Below are positions 18,340 through 26,464 of a stretch of 64,000 nt of DNA, one piece after another; within the stretch, counting starts at the first letter, position 1, and each line of letters begins with the position of its first letter. The DNA comes from Methylovulum psychrotolerans (GTDB taxonomy: Bacteria > Pseudomonadota > Gammaproteobacteria > Methylococcales > Methylomonadaceae), in NCBI RefSeq assembly GCF_002923755.1, contig NZ_PGFZ01000002.1:233079-297078 (forward strand), read 5' to 3'. The position numbers and the translations under genes were made by a program. The notes under the pieces are model-generated. The model had not been told where the DNA came from. It was given only the letters and a program-made list of their open reading frames with translations, and did no database searches.

Positions 18340-18372
18340 GTGGGCGGCAGGCCATAATGGCCTGCCGCCCAC
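18340..18372. terminator. Perfect 33-bp inverted repeat after the phosphoesterase gene
   Basis: Sixteen-base arms beginning GTGGGCGGCAGGCCAT pair perfectly around a single A. It lies 19 bp past the phosphoesterase stop and about 100 bp upstream of zur. The stem is very GC-rich but no T tract follows on either strand; it may be a terminator or an intergenic palindromic repeat. Confidence 0.55.
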
Positions 18373-18391
18373 GGCAGTACCGATAAGCGGC

Positions 18392-20245
18392 TTATTTAGG
18401 GAAGTTAAATAAGCTGGTCAAGTCGCCAACAGCGGGTTGGTTGGCAGGCAGGTAAGGGTTTGGACCGGCGACTGGGTTAGGCAGGTTGTCACGGCTACGC
18501 GCGGACAAAGGGCTTAGGCTCCAGTTATATTCGATAAATTTCAAAATTGACGCATGGTCGTGATAAACATGGTCGACATAGCCTTTTTTCGCATAAGGCG
18601 ATACCACTAACAAAGGAATCCGCGGGCCGTCGCCGAAGAAATCCAGGTTTTGGATCACACCGCTGTCGAAATAACCGCCACCTTCATCGGTGGTGACGAT
18701 AATCGCCGTGTTTGCCCACAAGGCGGGTTTGGCTTGGACTGCCGCTACTAAATCGTTGATAAACAATTCATAACGCACGGGCGCAGAATAGCCGGGATGG
18801 CCGCTGACCAAGTTTTTCGGCACCACGAACGACACGGCGGGTAAGGTTTCTTGGTCTATGTCGGTTAAAAAGCTGTCCATGCCTTGCAGATGTGCGCGTA
18901 AGGCTGGGGTATTAACCACATTGGCAGAAGCGTTGTGCGGGTCGCCAATGCTGTTATAAACTACTGCACGCATGGTATCCAGGGTTTTGCTGTCAACAAT
19001 TTGGGTGCGGGTCGGCTCAGGAATATAAGTCGGCACTAAAGAGTTAACGTAAGCATGGATGGTGGGGTACAGGTCGTCATTCAGCAAGTCGTTGGCATCA
19101 CGGCCTGCGGTATACCATTTCCAACTGACATCCTTGGCGGATAAGGCTTCGCCGATAGTCGGCACAGTTTGCGGCGGATACACAAATTTATCCGCACCCA
19201 AGGCTTTGGCGGTGCCATCGACGTTATACGGTACGTCATAGTTATTGACCAGATAATACGCGCCGTTCGCGCAATTGCTGGCGCGGTTATGGGCGTTTAA
19301 GATCCGCAAAATGGATTTGACCCCAGGTTGGTTGGCATCGGAGCAATTAACGTAAGAGCCGCCTGCATAGCCGTCTTGGGTATAGAAATTGTCCGTACCC
19401 GCTTGTGGGTTGGGGTTTTCGATTTGGTTGGCAGGTGGTGCGGTTAACACGCCGTTGGTGTTGTAAACCGCTACGTCGGCAGTCGCGATGGAGAAAAAGT
19501 TTGCCCCTGTGCCGCCCATAATCGCTTGGTGGTAGTTATCGCTTAAGGCGTAGTTTTGCGCCAGTTGCTTAAAGATCGGCGCGTCGCCTTGCGACATGTT
19601 AAAAAAGCCCATCAGCTCGCCGCCTTGTTGGGAGTCAGCGGCAGTGGGGCCGCCTGCGCCGTTGTCGCCACCTAGGCCGACGGTGTTGGCTACCCAAGTG
19701 AACAGGCTGTGGCTGCGGTTAGTGCCGCCAGTTTGTTGCCACATTTGGAAAAAGCGATGCACTGGGTCGCCTGTTGCCGACCCGGCAGAACCGTAAGGGA
19801 CGTATTTGGTGATTTGGAACGGGCCGTTAGGCAAGTCGGCGGGAAAACGGGCATCGGCAATGGGCGCGACGTTTTGTAAGGTTGCCGGATCCAGGATGCC
19901 GGTTTGGTAGGGTTGCGGTAAGGTCGCATAAGGCGCCCCTTGCACAGGTCTGGCGGTATAGTGGTCGCTAGGGTTGCTGGCTTGGAGCTGCATCGCCTTG
20001 GCAAAGTTTGGGCCGGGGGTGCCGTCGGCGTTAATAATGCCGCGTGACAATAAGTTTTTTATGGTTTGGCCTTTGGCTGGCTTATAAGCGCCAAACAAAG
20101 CATCAAACGTGACATTCTCGCCGACCACGACAATAACGTGTTGGATAGGTGTCACAGGTGCGGCGGCTAACGCGGCCCCGCTGTTGATCGCGGCAGCTAC
20201 CCCTAGCGCCAACGCCGAATAAAAAAATGCGTTCTTACCGTTCAT
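18392..20245 (-). CDS. Secreted phosphoesterase (phospholipase C/AcpA family)
   Basis: A 617-residue exported protein of the PF04185 phosphoesterase family, which contains phospholipases C and the acid phosphatase AcpA. A signal peptide (FYSALALGVAAAINSGAALAA) is followed by the N-terminal metal/nucleophile motif HVIVVVGENVTFDALFGAY (family consensus ENRSFDHYFG). Later come NYHQAIMGGTGANFF, IVTTDEGGGYFDSG and the DHASILKFIEYNW motif near the C-terminus. Substrate cannot be told from sequence. It is a single gene flanked by a strong hairpin and a 290-bp gap. Export to the periplasm or outside is inferred from the signal peptide. Confidence 0.85.
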   Translation of the reverse strand: MNGKNAFFYSALALGVAAAINSGAALAAAPVTPIQHVIVVVGENVTFDALFGAYKPAKGQTIKNLLSRGIINADGTPGPNFAKAMQLQASNPSDHYTARPVQGAPYATLPQPYQTGILDPATLQNVAPIADARFPADLPNGPFQITKYVPYGSAGSATGDPVHRFFQMWQQTGGTNRSHSLFTWVANTVGLGGDNGAGGPTAADSQQGGELMGFFNMSQGDAPIFKQLAQNYALSDNYHQAIMGGTGANFFSIATADVAVYNTNGVLTAPPANQIENPNPQAGTDNFYTQDGYAGGSYVNCSDANQPGVKSILRILNAHNRASNCANGAYYLVNNYDVPYNVDGTAKALGADKFVYPPQTVPTIGEALSAKDVSWKWYTAGRDANDLLNDDLYPTIHAYVNSLVPTYIPEPTRTQIVDSKTLDTMRAVVYNSIGDPHNASANVVNTPALRAHLQGMDSFLTDIDQETLPAVSFVVPKNLVSGHPGYSAPVRYELFINDLVAAVQAKPALWANTAIIVTTDEGGGYFDSGVIQNLDFFGDGPRIPLLVVSPYAKKGYVDHVYHDHASILKFIEYNWSLSPLSARSRDNLPNPVAGPNPYLPANQPAVGDLTSLFNFPK

Positions 20246-20535
20246 TAAAATAAGCCCTTATCAGTTAGGTTGAAAGACGGATAGTTGGATTACACGTCTA
20301 TTGGTAATCCCAATAAGGATGACAGGCATTTGTTACCCGCTAATGACAGCGGCTGCTCTAGGCGCATCAGCACTTGGGCATCGCGGCCATAAAGCTGGTG
20401 TTTTTTGCTGGTATCGCTATATTAAGCACTTGGCAACCGCGCATCGTTCGGGTGCGGACAGATGATTTATAAGCCGCTATTTAAAATAATTAACGTAGAT
20501 TCAGCGGGCTACGGACACTAGAGAGAGGATAAGTT

Positions 20536-20946
20536 ATGTACAAAATGATGACAGTCGCCTTTATGGCTTTATTGGCGATGGGCACTGCCCAGGCCACCGA
20601 ACATCACAGTGGTCATGGCGGCGGTGCTATGGGTGGCGGTGGCGGCGGCGGGGCTTGTATGAAGCCTAAGCTGGCGAAATTTTTTCCTGAGAACATGGCC
20701 ACGGCGGCACCGGAAAGCGAAATTTCTTTTGTGGTGATTAACATCAATCACCCTGACCAGATTGAAGTCACTATTAAAGGCATTGAAGTGGAGGCGCAGG
20801 CAGAATTTAAAGACCCGTTCTATCTGGTCAAAGCCAAGTTGCCTGCCAGCTTGCGTAACACCGTCGCGCGTATCAATGTTAAAGTTAACGCCAAATCGCC
20901 GCATTGCGAAAATACTGCCGGGTGGCTGGTGAAAATCTCCGAATAA
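20536..20946 (+). CDS. Small secreted Gly/His-rich protein, unknown function
   Basis: A 136-residue protein with a signal peptide (MTVAFMALLAMGTAQA) followed by HHSGHGGGAMGG and an eight-glycine run, one Cys in GACMKPK, then a compact domain of about 95 residues (ISFVVININHPDQIEVTIKG) with a second Cys near the end (SPHCENTAGW). The two cysteines may form a disulfide, and the histidines could bind metal; neither is shown. GAGAGAGGAT precedes the ATG. I do not recognise the family. Before it, 20246-20535 is a 290-bp gap with no gene seen; it must hold the promoters of this gene and of the divergent phosphoesterase. Confidence 0.7.
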   Translation: MYKMMTVAFMALLAMGTAQATEHHSGHGGGAMGGGGGGGACMKPKLAKFFPENMATAAPESEISFVVININHPDQIEVTIKGIEVEAQAEFKDPFYLVKAKLPASLRNTVARINVKVNAKSPHCENTAGWLVKISE

Positions 20947-20988
20947 GGTGCAAGGCCTGCGCGGGTACGGATACCGTGCAGGCTTACA

Positions 20989-21018
20989 GCGGACTGCAAT
21001 AGTCTTCAGCCTTGGCCA
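20989..21018 (+). repeat. Degenerate copy of the GCGGAGTGCAA palindromic repeat
   Basis: GCGGACTGCAATAGTCTTCAG and following bases resemble the repeat seen at 23631-23660, 23681-23706 and 58779-58808, but several stem pairs are lost. It lies in the 218-bp gap before the RMD1-like gene. Confidence 0.45.
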
Positions 21019-21164
21019 AACTTAGGGTGGGGCGGCGGCTTTAAACGGGCGAACGCCTACTTTTCCTCAAAAACCGGAAACAATCCGCAAATCGGCAAAA
21101 AATCCGCCGCAATTAGCGCACACGCCGTAAAATAGCGCATCCTGACTTTACCTACGAGCGTCTT

Positions 21165-21959
21165 ATGTCCGAACAACCCGCATTTAAGCAATGTGCCGCT
21201 TTTTGTCTCGCCCAATCTTTTGATATTAGCGCGTTGGCGAAAGTGATTTCGGAAACCACCCTGATCCGCATCATTAAAGGGGCTTTGCTGATTGAAGACA
21301 ACTATTCGTGGTCGGTGGTGTTTTCTTATGGTGCGGTGGTGCATTGGAATGTCAGCAACGAACAACAAAGCAAGCTGCACCATCTGTTGCTAAACAATGC
21401 CGAAAATCCTTTACAGGCGGTAGAAGAGGATAATTTTACTTTCGAGCTGGAATGCCCTAGCACCCGCATTATCGAAGACCATATCGAAGTCGAGTCTTCC
21501 GACCCTATCTTGCTGTTTTCGCTTTCGCAAGGCATGGCGCAATCCATTAAGCTGGCATCGTTCGAGACCAATGCCATCACCACCATTAACAACACCAACT
21601 ATATCCCCAAATCCTTGGCGGAAAACGGCAGCATCAAACTCAGCCGCCATAAAATCGCCAAAATTCGTGGCCAGTTGTTTTTGACTAAAAGCGACATCAT
21701 CCTCAATTACGACCTGCTCGATACCCCGGATTTCTTTTGGGAATACCCTGAATACGAGGAATATTACAGCATCACCGCCAAATATCTGGAAATCGCCCCG
21801 CGCACGAGAGTCTTGTCGAAAAAACTGGAAACCATCCATGAGCTGTTTGAGATGCTTGCCGATGAGCAAAAACACCGCCATTCGTCGATATTGGAATTGA
21901 TTGTGATCGGCTTGATTGCTTTTGAGATTTTTATGACTTTGCTGGGTAAGCTTTTTTAA
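21165..21959 (+). CDS. RMD1/YagE-family protein (DUF155)
   Basis: A 264-residue member of the DUF155/RMD1 family, recognisable by the conserved block near residues 185-205 (NYDLLDTPDFFWEYPEYEEYY) and the C-terminal membrane helix ELIVIGLIAFEIFMTLLG. Eukaryotic members (Rmd1, Rmd8, RMND1) act in mitochondria or meiosis; the bacterial function is not established. The single C-terminal helix suggests anchoring in the inner membrane with the bulk in the cytoplasm. It is followed 24 bp later by the ElyC-like gene. Confidence 0.85.
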   Translation: MSEQPAFKQCAAFCLAQSFDISALAKVISETTLIRIIKGALLIEDNYSWSVVFSYGAVVHWNVSNEQQSKLHHLLLNNAENPLQAVEEDNFTFELECPSTRIIEDHIEVESSDPILLFSLSQGMAQSIKLASFETNAITTINNTNYIPKSLAENGSIKLSRHKIAKIRGQLFLTKSDIILNYDLLDTPDFFWEYPEYEEYYSITAKYLEIAPRTRVLSKKLETIHELFEMLADEQKHRHSSILELIVIGLIAFEIFMTLLGKLF

Positions 21960-21983
21960 TAGCTTGCCAAGCCGCCCACACTG

Positions 21984-22733
21984 ATGGACATAACCCTGGT
22001 TTATTTACTGAAACGGCTGCTGTTGCCACCTGCCAGCTTGTTGTTAATGGCGGTGGCGGGGCTGTGCTTGCGCCATTACCGTATCGGCATGCCGTTGACA
22101 GTGCTGAGTTTAGTGCTGCTGACGGTGTTAAGCTTACCCCTTGTCAGTAAGGGCTTGGCCGATACCGTGGAAATCTACCCGGTGTTAAGTGCCGATGCGC
22201 TGAAGGCTTTTCAGCCGCAGGCCATTGTCGTGCTGGGTGGCGGCAGTCATTGGGGGATGGAATACCAACAGCCGGAAACGGTGAATGCCTCGACCTTGTT
22301 ACGCCTGCGCTATGCCGCGAAATTGGCGCGGGCTACCCAGTTGCCGGTTTTGGTGGCGGGGGGCAGGGTCTTTAGCGAATCCGCTTCGGAAGCGCACAGC
22401 ATGGCGGCGATTTTGCAAAACGAATTCAATGTGCCAGTGGCTTGGCAAGAAACCACCAGTCATAACACCGCCGAAAACGCCTTGTATAGCCGGGCGTTGT
22501 TGCAAGCTCAGGGCATAGACAAAATCCTCTTAGTTACCCAAGCCTACCATACGCCCCGTGCTATCCGCGCGTTTACCGAAGCGGGTTTCCAAGTCTTAGC
22601 CGCCCCGACGGCCTTTATCGGTCATACTGTGCAAGCGTCGGTACTCAGCTACGTCCCCTCAGCCAAAGCCTTTGAACACTCGTGTTTGGTGCTGCATGAA
22701 CTGTTGGGGTTGTTATGGTATCGGCTCAGTTGA
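21984..22733 (+). CDS. ElyC/YdcF-family membrane protein (DUF218)
   Basis: A 249-residue protein with two N-terminal membrane helices (LLPPASLLLMAVAGLCL and PLTVLSLVLLTVLSLPLV) and a DUF218 domain. That domain begins QAIVVLGGGSHW and contains LVAGGR, the SEAHSMAAIL acid/His motif and VTQAYHTPRAIRAF. In E. coli, ElyC affects undecaprenyl-phosphate-dependent envelope synthesis; the same role here is an inference. It probably shares a transcript with the upstream RMD1-like gene. Confidence 0.82.
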   Translation: MDITLVYLLKRLLLPPASLLLMAVAGLCLRHYRIGMPLTVLSLVLLTVLSLPLVSKGLADTVEIYPVLSADALKAFQPQAIVVLGGGSHWGMEYQQPETVNASTLLRLRYAAKLARATQLPVLVAGGRVFSESASEAHSMAAILQNEFNVPVAWQETTSHNTAENALYSRALLQAQGIDKILLVTQAYHTPRAIRAFTEAGFQVLAAPTAFIGHTVQASVLSYVPSAKAFEHSCLVLHELLGLLWYRLS

Positions 22734-22773
22734 CCGCCCTTTTTTCATTTAGCCCTTTTGCTTATCCCTAATC

Positions 22774-23616
22774 ATGCTTAGCTACCGCCACGCCTTCCAT
22801 GCCGGCAATTTTGCCGATGTCCTCAAACATACTGTTTTAGTCCACTGCTTGCGTTATTTGGGACAAAAAGACAAAGCTTTTTGCTATATCGACACCCACG
22901 CGGGGCCGGGTGACTATACCTTAACCAGCGATTACGCCCAGCAAAACCGCGAATTCGACGACGGTATAGGCCGCTTATGGCAGGGCAGCAATTATCCCGC
23001 CTGTATCACTGATTATGTGCAGTTGATCAAACAATACAACACCAGTCCCACACTGACCCACTATCCTGGCTCGCCGTGGTTCGCCAGAACCCTGTTGCGC
23101 CCCCAAGACCGCCTGTGCCTATACGAACTGCACCCCACCGAACAGCGTATTTTGCAGAAGACGACCAGCAAAGACCGCCGCATCACCGTCTACCCGGATG
23201 ATGGCCTAAAACTCGCCTACGGCCTGTTGCCGCCGCACGAGCGGCGCGGTTTGGTGTTGATCGACCCGTCTTATGAGCTAAAAACCGACTACGGGCAAGT
23301 GGTGGATACTTTAGTGAAAATGCACAAGCGTTTTGCCACAGGCACTTACGCGCTGTGGTATCCGGTCGTCAGTCGCCGCCGCAACCAGCTTTTAGAACGG
23401 GCATTACAACGCACGGGCATTGCCGATATGCACTTGTTTGAACTGGCGGTAAAACCGGACTCGGAAACGCCGGGTATGACGGCTTGCGGTATGATCGTCA
23501 TTAATCCGCCGTGGACATTGGCGGCGAATATGGCCGAGGCCGTGCCTTGGTTGGCGCAGATGTTGGGGGACGAGGGGACAGGCGGGTATCGGGTGGAGGT
23601 TTTGGCGGGGGCGTAG
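22774..23616 (+). CDS. rlmJ: 23S rRNA (adenine(2030)-N6)-methyltransferase RlmJ
   Basis: RlmJ methylates A2030 of 23S rRNA. The 280-residue protein opens with the RlmJ signature MLSYRHAFHAGNFADVLKH and has YIDTHAGPGDY for S-adenosylmethionine binding. The catalytic N6-MTase motif is LIDPSYE rather than the usual DPPY. The Pro-to-Ser change in motif IV is unusual, but the rest is standard. It lies 40 bp after the ElyC-like gene. Confidence 0.94.
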   Translation: MLSYRHAFHAGNFADVLKHTVLVHCLRYLGQKDKAFCYIDTHAGPGDYTLTSDYAQQNREFDDGIGRLWQGSNYPACITDYVQLIKQYNTSPTLTHYPGSPWFARTLLRPQDRLCLYELHPTEQRILQKTTSKDRRITVYPDDGLKLAYGLLPPHERRGLVLIDPSYELKTDYGQVVDTLVKMHKRFATGTYALWYPVVSRRRNQLLERALQRTGIADMHLFELAVKPDSETPGMTACGMIVINPPWTLAANMAEAVPWLAQMLGDEGTGGYRVEVLAGA

Positions 23617-23630
23617 TGCAAAAAGCTATA

Positions 23631-23660
23631 TCGTGCAATGGCTGAAGACCATTGCACTCC
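23631..23660 (-). repeat. GCGGAGTGCAA palindromic repeat, minus-strand copy
   Basis: GTGCAATGG and CCATTGCAC form 9-bp perfect arms. Read on the minus strand it aligns with the copies at 23681 and 58779, with AATGG/CCATT replacing AAAGG/CCTTT, a compensatory change that keeps the stem. It lies just after rlmJ and could also serve as its terminator. Confidence 0.65.
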
Positions 23661-23680
23661 GTTCAGCATTTATCCAGTGG

Positions 23681-23706
23681 GATGCAAAGGTCTTTAGCCT
23701 TTGCCG
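23681..23706 (+). repeat. GCGGAGTGCAA palindromic repeat, plus-strand copy
   Basis: TGCAAAGG TCTTTAG CCTTTGC is the same palindromic unit as at 58784-58806 (22 of 22 bases), in the 147-bp gap between rlmJ and the Rpn-type pseudogene, 20 bp from an inverted relative. Confidence 0.65.
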
Positions 23707-23763
23707 AGGGCTTTACAAGCTCGCGTTTAGCCCAACAGTCAGGCTGGTCTGTCTGTGCGTCGT

Positions 23764-24273
23764 TTAATGGCTGCGGAACACGTCTTCTAAAGTGGCGGCA
23801 TCCAAGGTGTTGTCCAGCCATTGCTCCAGTTGTTCTATGGGGGCCGCTTCGATACGGGCCAGCACCTCGTCGGGCAGGGTTTGGAAGCGGCGGGTTAACA
23901 GGCGTTTGAGCGCGTGATATTCGCCCTGATGAAAACCTTGTTTGAGGCCTTGCTCTATACCTTGCTCAATGCCTTGTTGGATACCGAGTTGAATGCCTTC
24001 TTCTTTCCAGCTGGTCGTCAGTTCCATCGCTTGCTCCTGTTCGGTGGGTAAAAATTCAGTATGGATCAAATGGTCAAAAACTTGTAGCTCTTCCTGCCGC
24101 AAACACAAATAAGTGTCGATAAAGCCCGATATAAAGCGGCTGCGGGCGGGGTCGAGCCTGAGCGTCACCAACAGCCGCAAACATTCGGCCTTCACCCGTG
24201 GCCGGTCTTTCGGGTCTATCGCTATCTTCGCCATCAAGGCGCTGGCGACCGGGTTATGGCTGATTGTACCGGA
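23764..24273 (-). pseudogene. N-terminally truncated Rpn-type PD-(D/E)XK nuclease/transposase-like protein
   Basis: The readable part (157 residues from a TTG at 24237) is the C-terminal half of the Rpn/YhgA-like family. It has KDRPRVKAECLRLLVTLRLD, SGFIDTYLCLRQEEL, the repeated GIQQGIEQGIEQG coiled region, and a tail with LLTRRFQTLPDEVLARIEAA. The frame continues upstream as NPVASALMAK, which is family sequence, and then hits a TAA near 24274-24276. So the catalytic N-terminal domain is gone. Upstream to 24561 is AT-rich with no gene. This is an inactive remnant unless a partner supplies the nuclease domain. Confidence 0.75.
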
Positions 24274-24561
24274 TTATGGGGTAGCTAAAAATTTATTTAT
24301 ATCAAATTAAATCAATTGGTTATGTATTAATTGCGCCGTCAATCTGAGGGCATTTGTTTTTCTGGATAGGATTTTAGCGCGTTATTACAGGATAATTGTC
24401 CTATTTTTGATTGTGCGGCATACTAATTTTTAAAACAAAATCAATTGCATGGCTTTTTTAACACACCCCATAATCCGCTACAATCAGCAGTTTTTTAGTA
24501 TAAGTGATTTTCAATGTTACGCGGTTGTTTTTGTTGCTTTTATTATTGCGCTAGTATGGTA

Positions 24562-24659
24562 TTTATGCTTTATGCTTTATGCTTTATGCTTTATGCTTTA
24601 TGCTTTATGCTTTATGCTTTATGCTTTATGCTTTATGCTTTATGCTTTATGCTTTATGC
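24562..24659. repeat. Heptanucleotide tandem repeat, 14 perfect copies
   Basis: TTTATGC repeats exactly 14 times without a mismatch (98 bp). The minus-strand reading, GCATAAA, contains TAA, and because 7 is not a multiple of 3 every frame meets a stop within three units. The CHAT-STAND-TPR gene ends in this tract at 24640. Perfect heptamer arrays mutate by slippage in copy number. Confidence 0.95.
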
Positions 24660-26112
24660 GCTTGAATGTATATTCTTCTTGCGTATTGTTCTCGCTGTCA
24701 TATTTGAATAAATATGCTTCTTCTTCTTCTTCTATTTTTGTAGGACTTTCTTTTTTGAGAGTAACCTGTATTTCGATTTGCTTTGAATTTTCAAGGCTCG
24801 TTTGAAATCGTTGTGGTAGGTTCATTGGTTTATCCTCAATAGGTTTGTTGTTAGTAATGTTCTCTTTAAAAAAACTTTCGAGTGATTGTGTTTTTGATTT
24901 ATCTGATTCAACGGAAGCTAGCTTTTTTTCTTTTGGCGATTCTTTTGTGTCGTTATTATTTATTTTTTGAATGATTGTTTTAGCTAGAAAAAGAAAAACA
25001 CTAGATCCAGCGATCTCCAAAAAACCACTGGAAAAATGCTCTAGGAGATACTCTACAATAGCTAATTGACCTAAAGCTTGTAACGCTTGCGCTAAATCAA
25101 TGTGTTTGGCAATATAGTAAGCTTTTAACCAAGTATTTAAAGCTTGTCGTTGTTTGTCATTTTGCCAATAAATATGCCCTATATTAAACAAAGTTGAACA
25201 TTCTCCAGTTGTATTTCCGATGTCTTTCTGGATTTTCAGCGATTGTTCCAGGTAACGCAAGGCGGTGTCGTAGTCGCCTTGGGTAGCGTAGATTTGGGAA
25301 ATATTATTGAGGGTCACGCCTTCGCCTTGTTTGTCGCCGATGGCTTGCCGGATTTGCAGGGATTGTTCCAAGTAGCGCAAGGCGATACCGTAGTCGCCTT
25401 GGGCATGTGCAGTCATGGCAAGGTTATTGAGAGTCGCGCCTTCGCCTTGTTTGTCGCCGATGGCTTGCCGGATTTGTAGTGATTGCTCCAAGTAGCGTAA
25501 GGCGGTGCCGTAGTCGCCTTGAGCCTTGTAGATTTGGGAAATGTTGTTGAGGGTTACGCCTTCGCCTTGTTTGTCGCCGATGGCTTGCCGGATTTGCAGG
25601 GATTGTTCCAGGTAACGCAAGGCGGTGCCGTAGTCGCCTTGCGCATCGTAGATTTGGGAAATGTTGTTGAGTGCAGATCCTTCGCCTTGTTTGTCGCCGA
25701 TGGCTTGTTGGATTTGCAACGCTTGCTCCAAGTAGTGCAAGGCGGTGCCGTAGTCGCCTTGCACTTTGTAGATTTGGGAAATGTTGTTGAGGGTCGCACC
25801 TTCGCCTTGTTTGTCGCCGATGGCTTGTTGGATTTGCAGCGCTTGTTCTAAGTAACGTAAGGCGGTGCCGTAGTCGCCTTGCACTTTGTAGATTTGGGAA
25901 ATGTTGTTGAGGGTCGCGCCTTCGCCTTGTTTGTCGCCGAGTTCGCGGGTAATGGGCAGGGCTTGTTCATAATAAGCCAAGGCTGTTGCATAATCGCCCC
26001 GCAAATCCTGAATCATCGCCATTTGGTTAATAAACCAAGCTCTCGGCTTTTCTGTCGCCCAACGCTTGGCGTATCGGCAACAGGGTTTCATACAAGACTT
26101 TTGCTTCATCAT
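24640..26112 (-). CDS. TPR array and C-terminal tail of the interrupted gene
   Basis: Genuine sequence begins near INQMAMIQDLRGDY. It carries about nine 40-residue TPRs of the kinesin-light-chain style (unit ALRYLEQSLQIRQAIGDKQG), then a helical region with a hydrophobic stretch (FLEIAGSSVFLFLAKTII) that might be membrane-associated. A charged, low-complexity tail with EEEEEE follows, and the last residues IKHKA come from the heptamer array. TPRs in CHAT proteins usually sense a partner or ligand. Confidence 0.75.
   Translation of the reverse strand: MMKQKSCMKPCCRYAKRWATEKPRAWFINQMAMIQDLRGDYATALAYYEQALPITRELGDKQGEGATLNNISQIYKVQGDYGTALRYLEQALQIQQAIGDKQGEGATLNNISQIYKVQGDYGTALHYLEQALQIQQAIGDKQGEGSALNNISQIYDAQGDYGTALRYLEQSLQIRQAIGDKQGEGVTLNNISQIYKAQGDYGTALRYLEQSLQIRQAIGDKQGEGATLNNLAMTAHAQGDYGIALRYLEQSLQIRQAIGDKQGEGVTLNNISQIYATQGDYDTALRYLEQSLKIQKDIGNTTGECSTLFNIGHIYWQNDKQRQALNTWLKAYYIAKHIDLAQALQALGQLAIVEYLLEHFSSGFLEIAGSSVFLFLAKTIIQKINNNDTKESPKEKKLASVESDKSKTQSLESFFKENITNNKPIEDKPMNLPQRFQTSLENSKQIEIQVTLKKESPTKIEEEEEAYLFKYDSENNTQEEYTFKRIKHKA
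25231..25990 (-). repeat. 120-bp tandem repeats encoding the TPR units
   Basis: The string TTCGCCTTGTTTGTCGCCGA recurs exactly every 120 bp at 25321, 25441, 25561, 25681, 25801 and 25921. 120 bp is 40 codons, one TPR. DNA identity between units is higher than protein constraint alone needs, which points to recent duplication or gene conversion; copy number may vary between strains. Confidence 0.85.
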
Positions 26113-26464
26113 AACGGCACTGCTTATATAAGCGATTAGCCAGAACCCCAGTTACTTGCGAATAAATATGCAGTTGCCCACTCAGTTTGATGATTCGGCT
26201 TAGTTCCGAATGCTCTTCAAGGCGAATGGCATAATCATTCTCCCACCACAACGCATACAAGCACTGCGCCGCCAAGCGATAAACCGCCTGTTGTTTCTCC
26301 AAATCCAAAATATCCGCCAGCAACGGCAGCAACAAACGCGAGACAAAATATCCCGCCGCCGAAGTTTCCACCAACCCTACCGCCAGTGCCGCGTTTAAAT
26401 GTGCTTCAAAATCCGGCAAATCCAGCACCCGTCGCCAAGACCGTTTTAGGGATAAATACCTCAA
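26027..26464 (-). CDS. Linker segment of the interrupted CHAT-STAND-TPR gene
   Basis: Only the part from LDLPDFEAHLNAALAVGLVE onward is genuine coding sequence; the first 15 or so codons are read through the overlap with the previous frame. It encodes the winged-helix/helical region that follows the STAND ATPase and the first TPR-like helices (YKQCRYDEAKVLYETLLPIR). It ends in TAA where the second frameshift occurs. No start codon with a ribosome site supports independent translation. Confidence 0.6.
   Translation of the reverse strand: MRYLSLKRSWRRVLDLPDFEAHLNAALAVGLVETSAAGYFVSRLLLPLLADILDLEKQQAVYRLAAQCLYALWWENDYAIRLEEHSELSRIIKLSGQLHIYSQVTGVLANRLYKQCRYDEAKVLYETLLPIRQALGDRKAESLVY

Noticed and set aside
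24562..24659. CRISPR-like array
   Set aside because: The unit is only 7 bp with no spacers and no cas genes nearby.
24449..24805. Plus-strand frames across the heptamer array giving LYALCFM repeats
   Set aside because: They are translations of the tandem repeat, antisense to the TPR gene, with no ribosome site or family signal.
25243..25851. Plus-strand ORFs with 40-residue repeats (LFVADGLPDLQGLFQV)
   Set aside because: They mirror the 120-bp periodicity of the TPR coding strand and are antisense artefacts.
26020..26440. Programmed ribosomal frameshifting in the CHAT gene
   Set aside because: The shift sites are runs of only three bases with no canonical slippery heptamer or evident stimulatory structure; decay or sequence error is simpler.
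26027..26464. Independent 145-residue gene between the CHAT and TPR segments
   Set aside because: Both ends join smoothly to neighbouring frames after single-base corrections, and there is no start signal.
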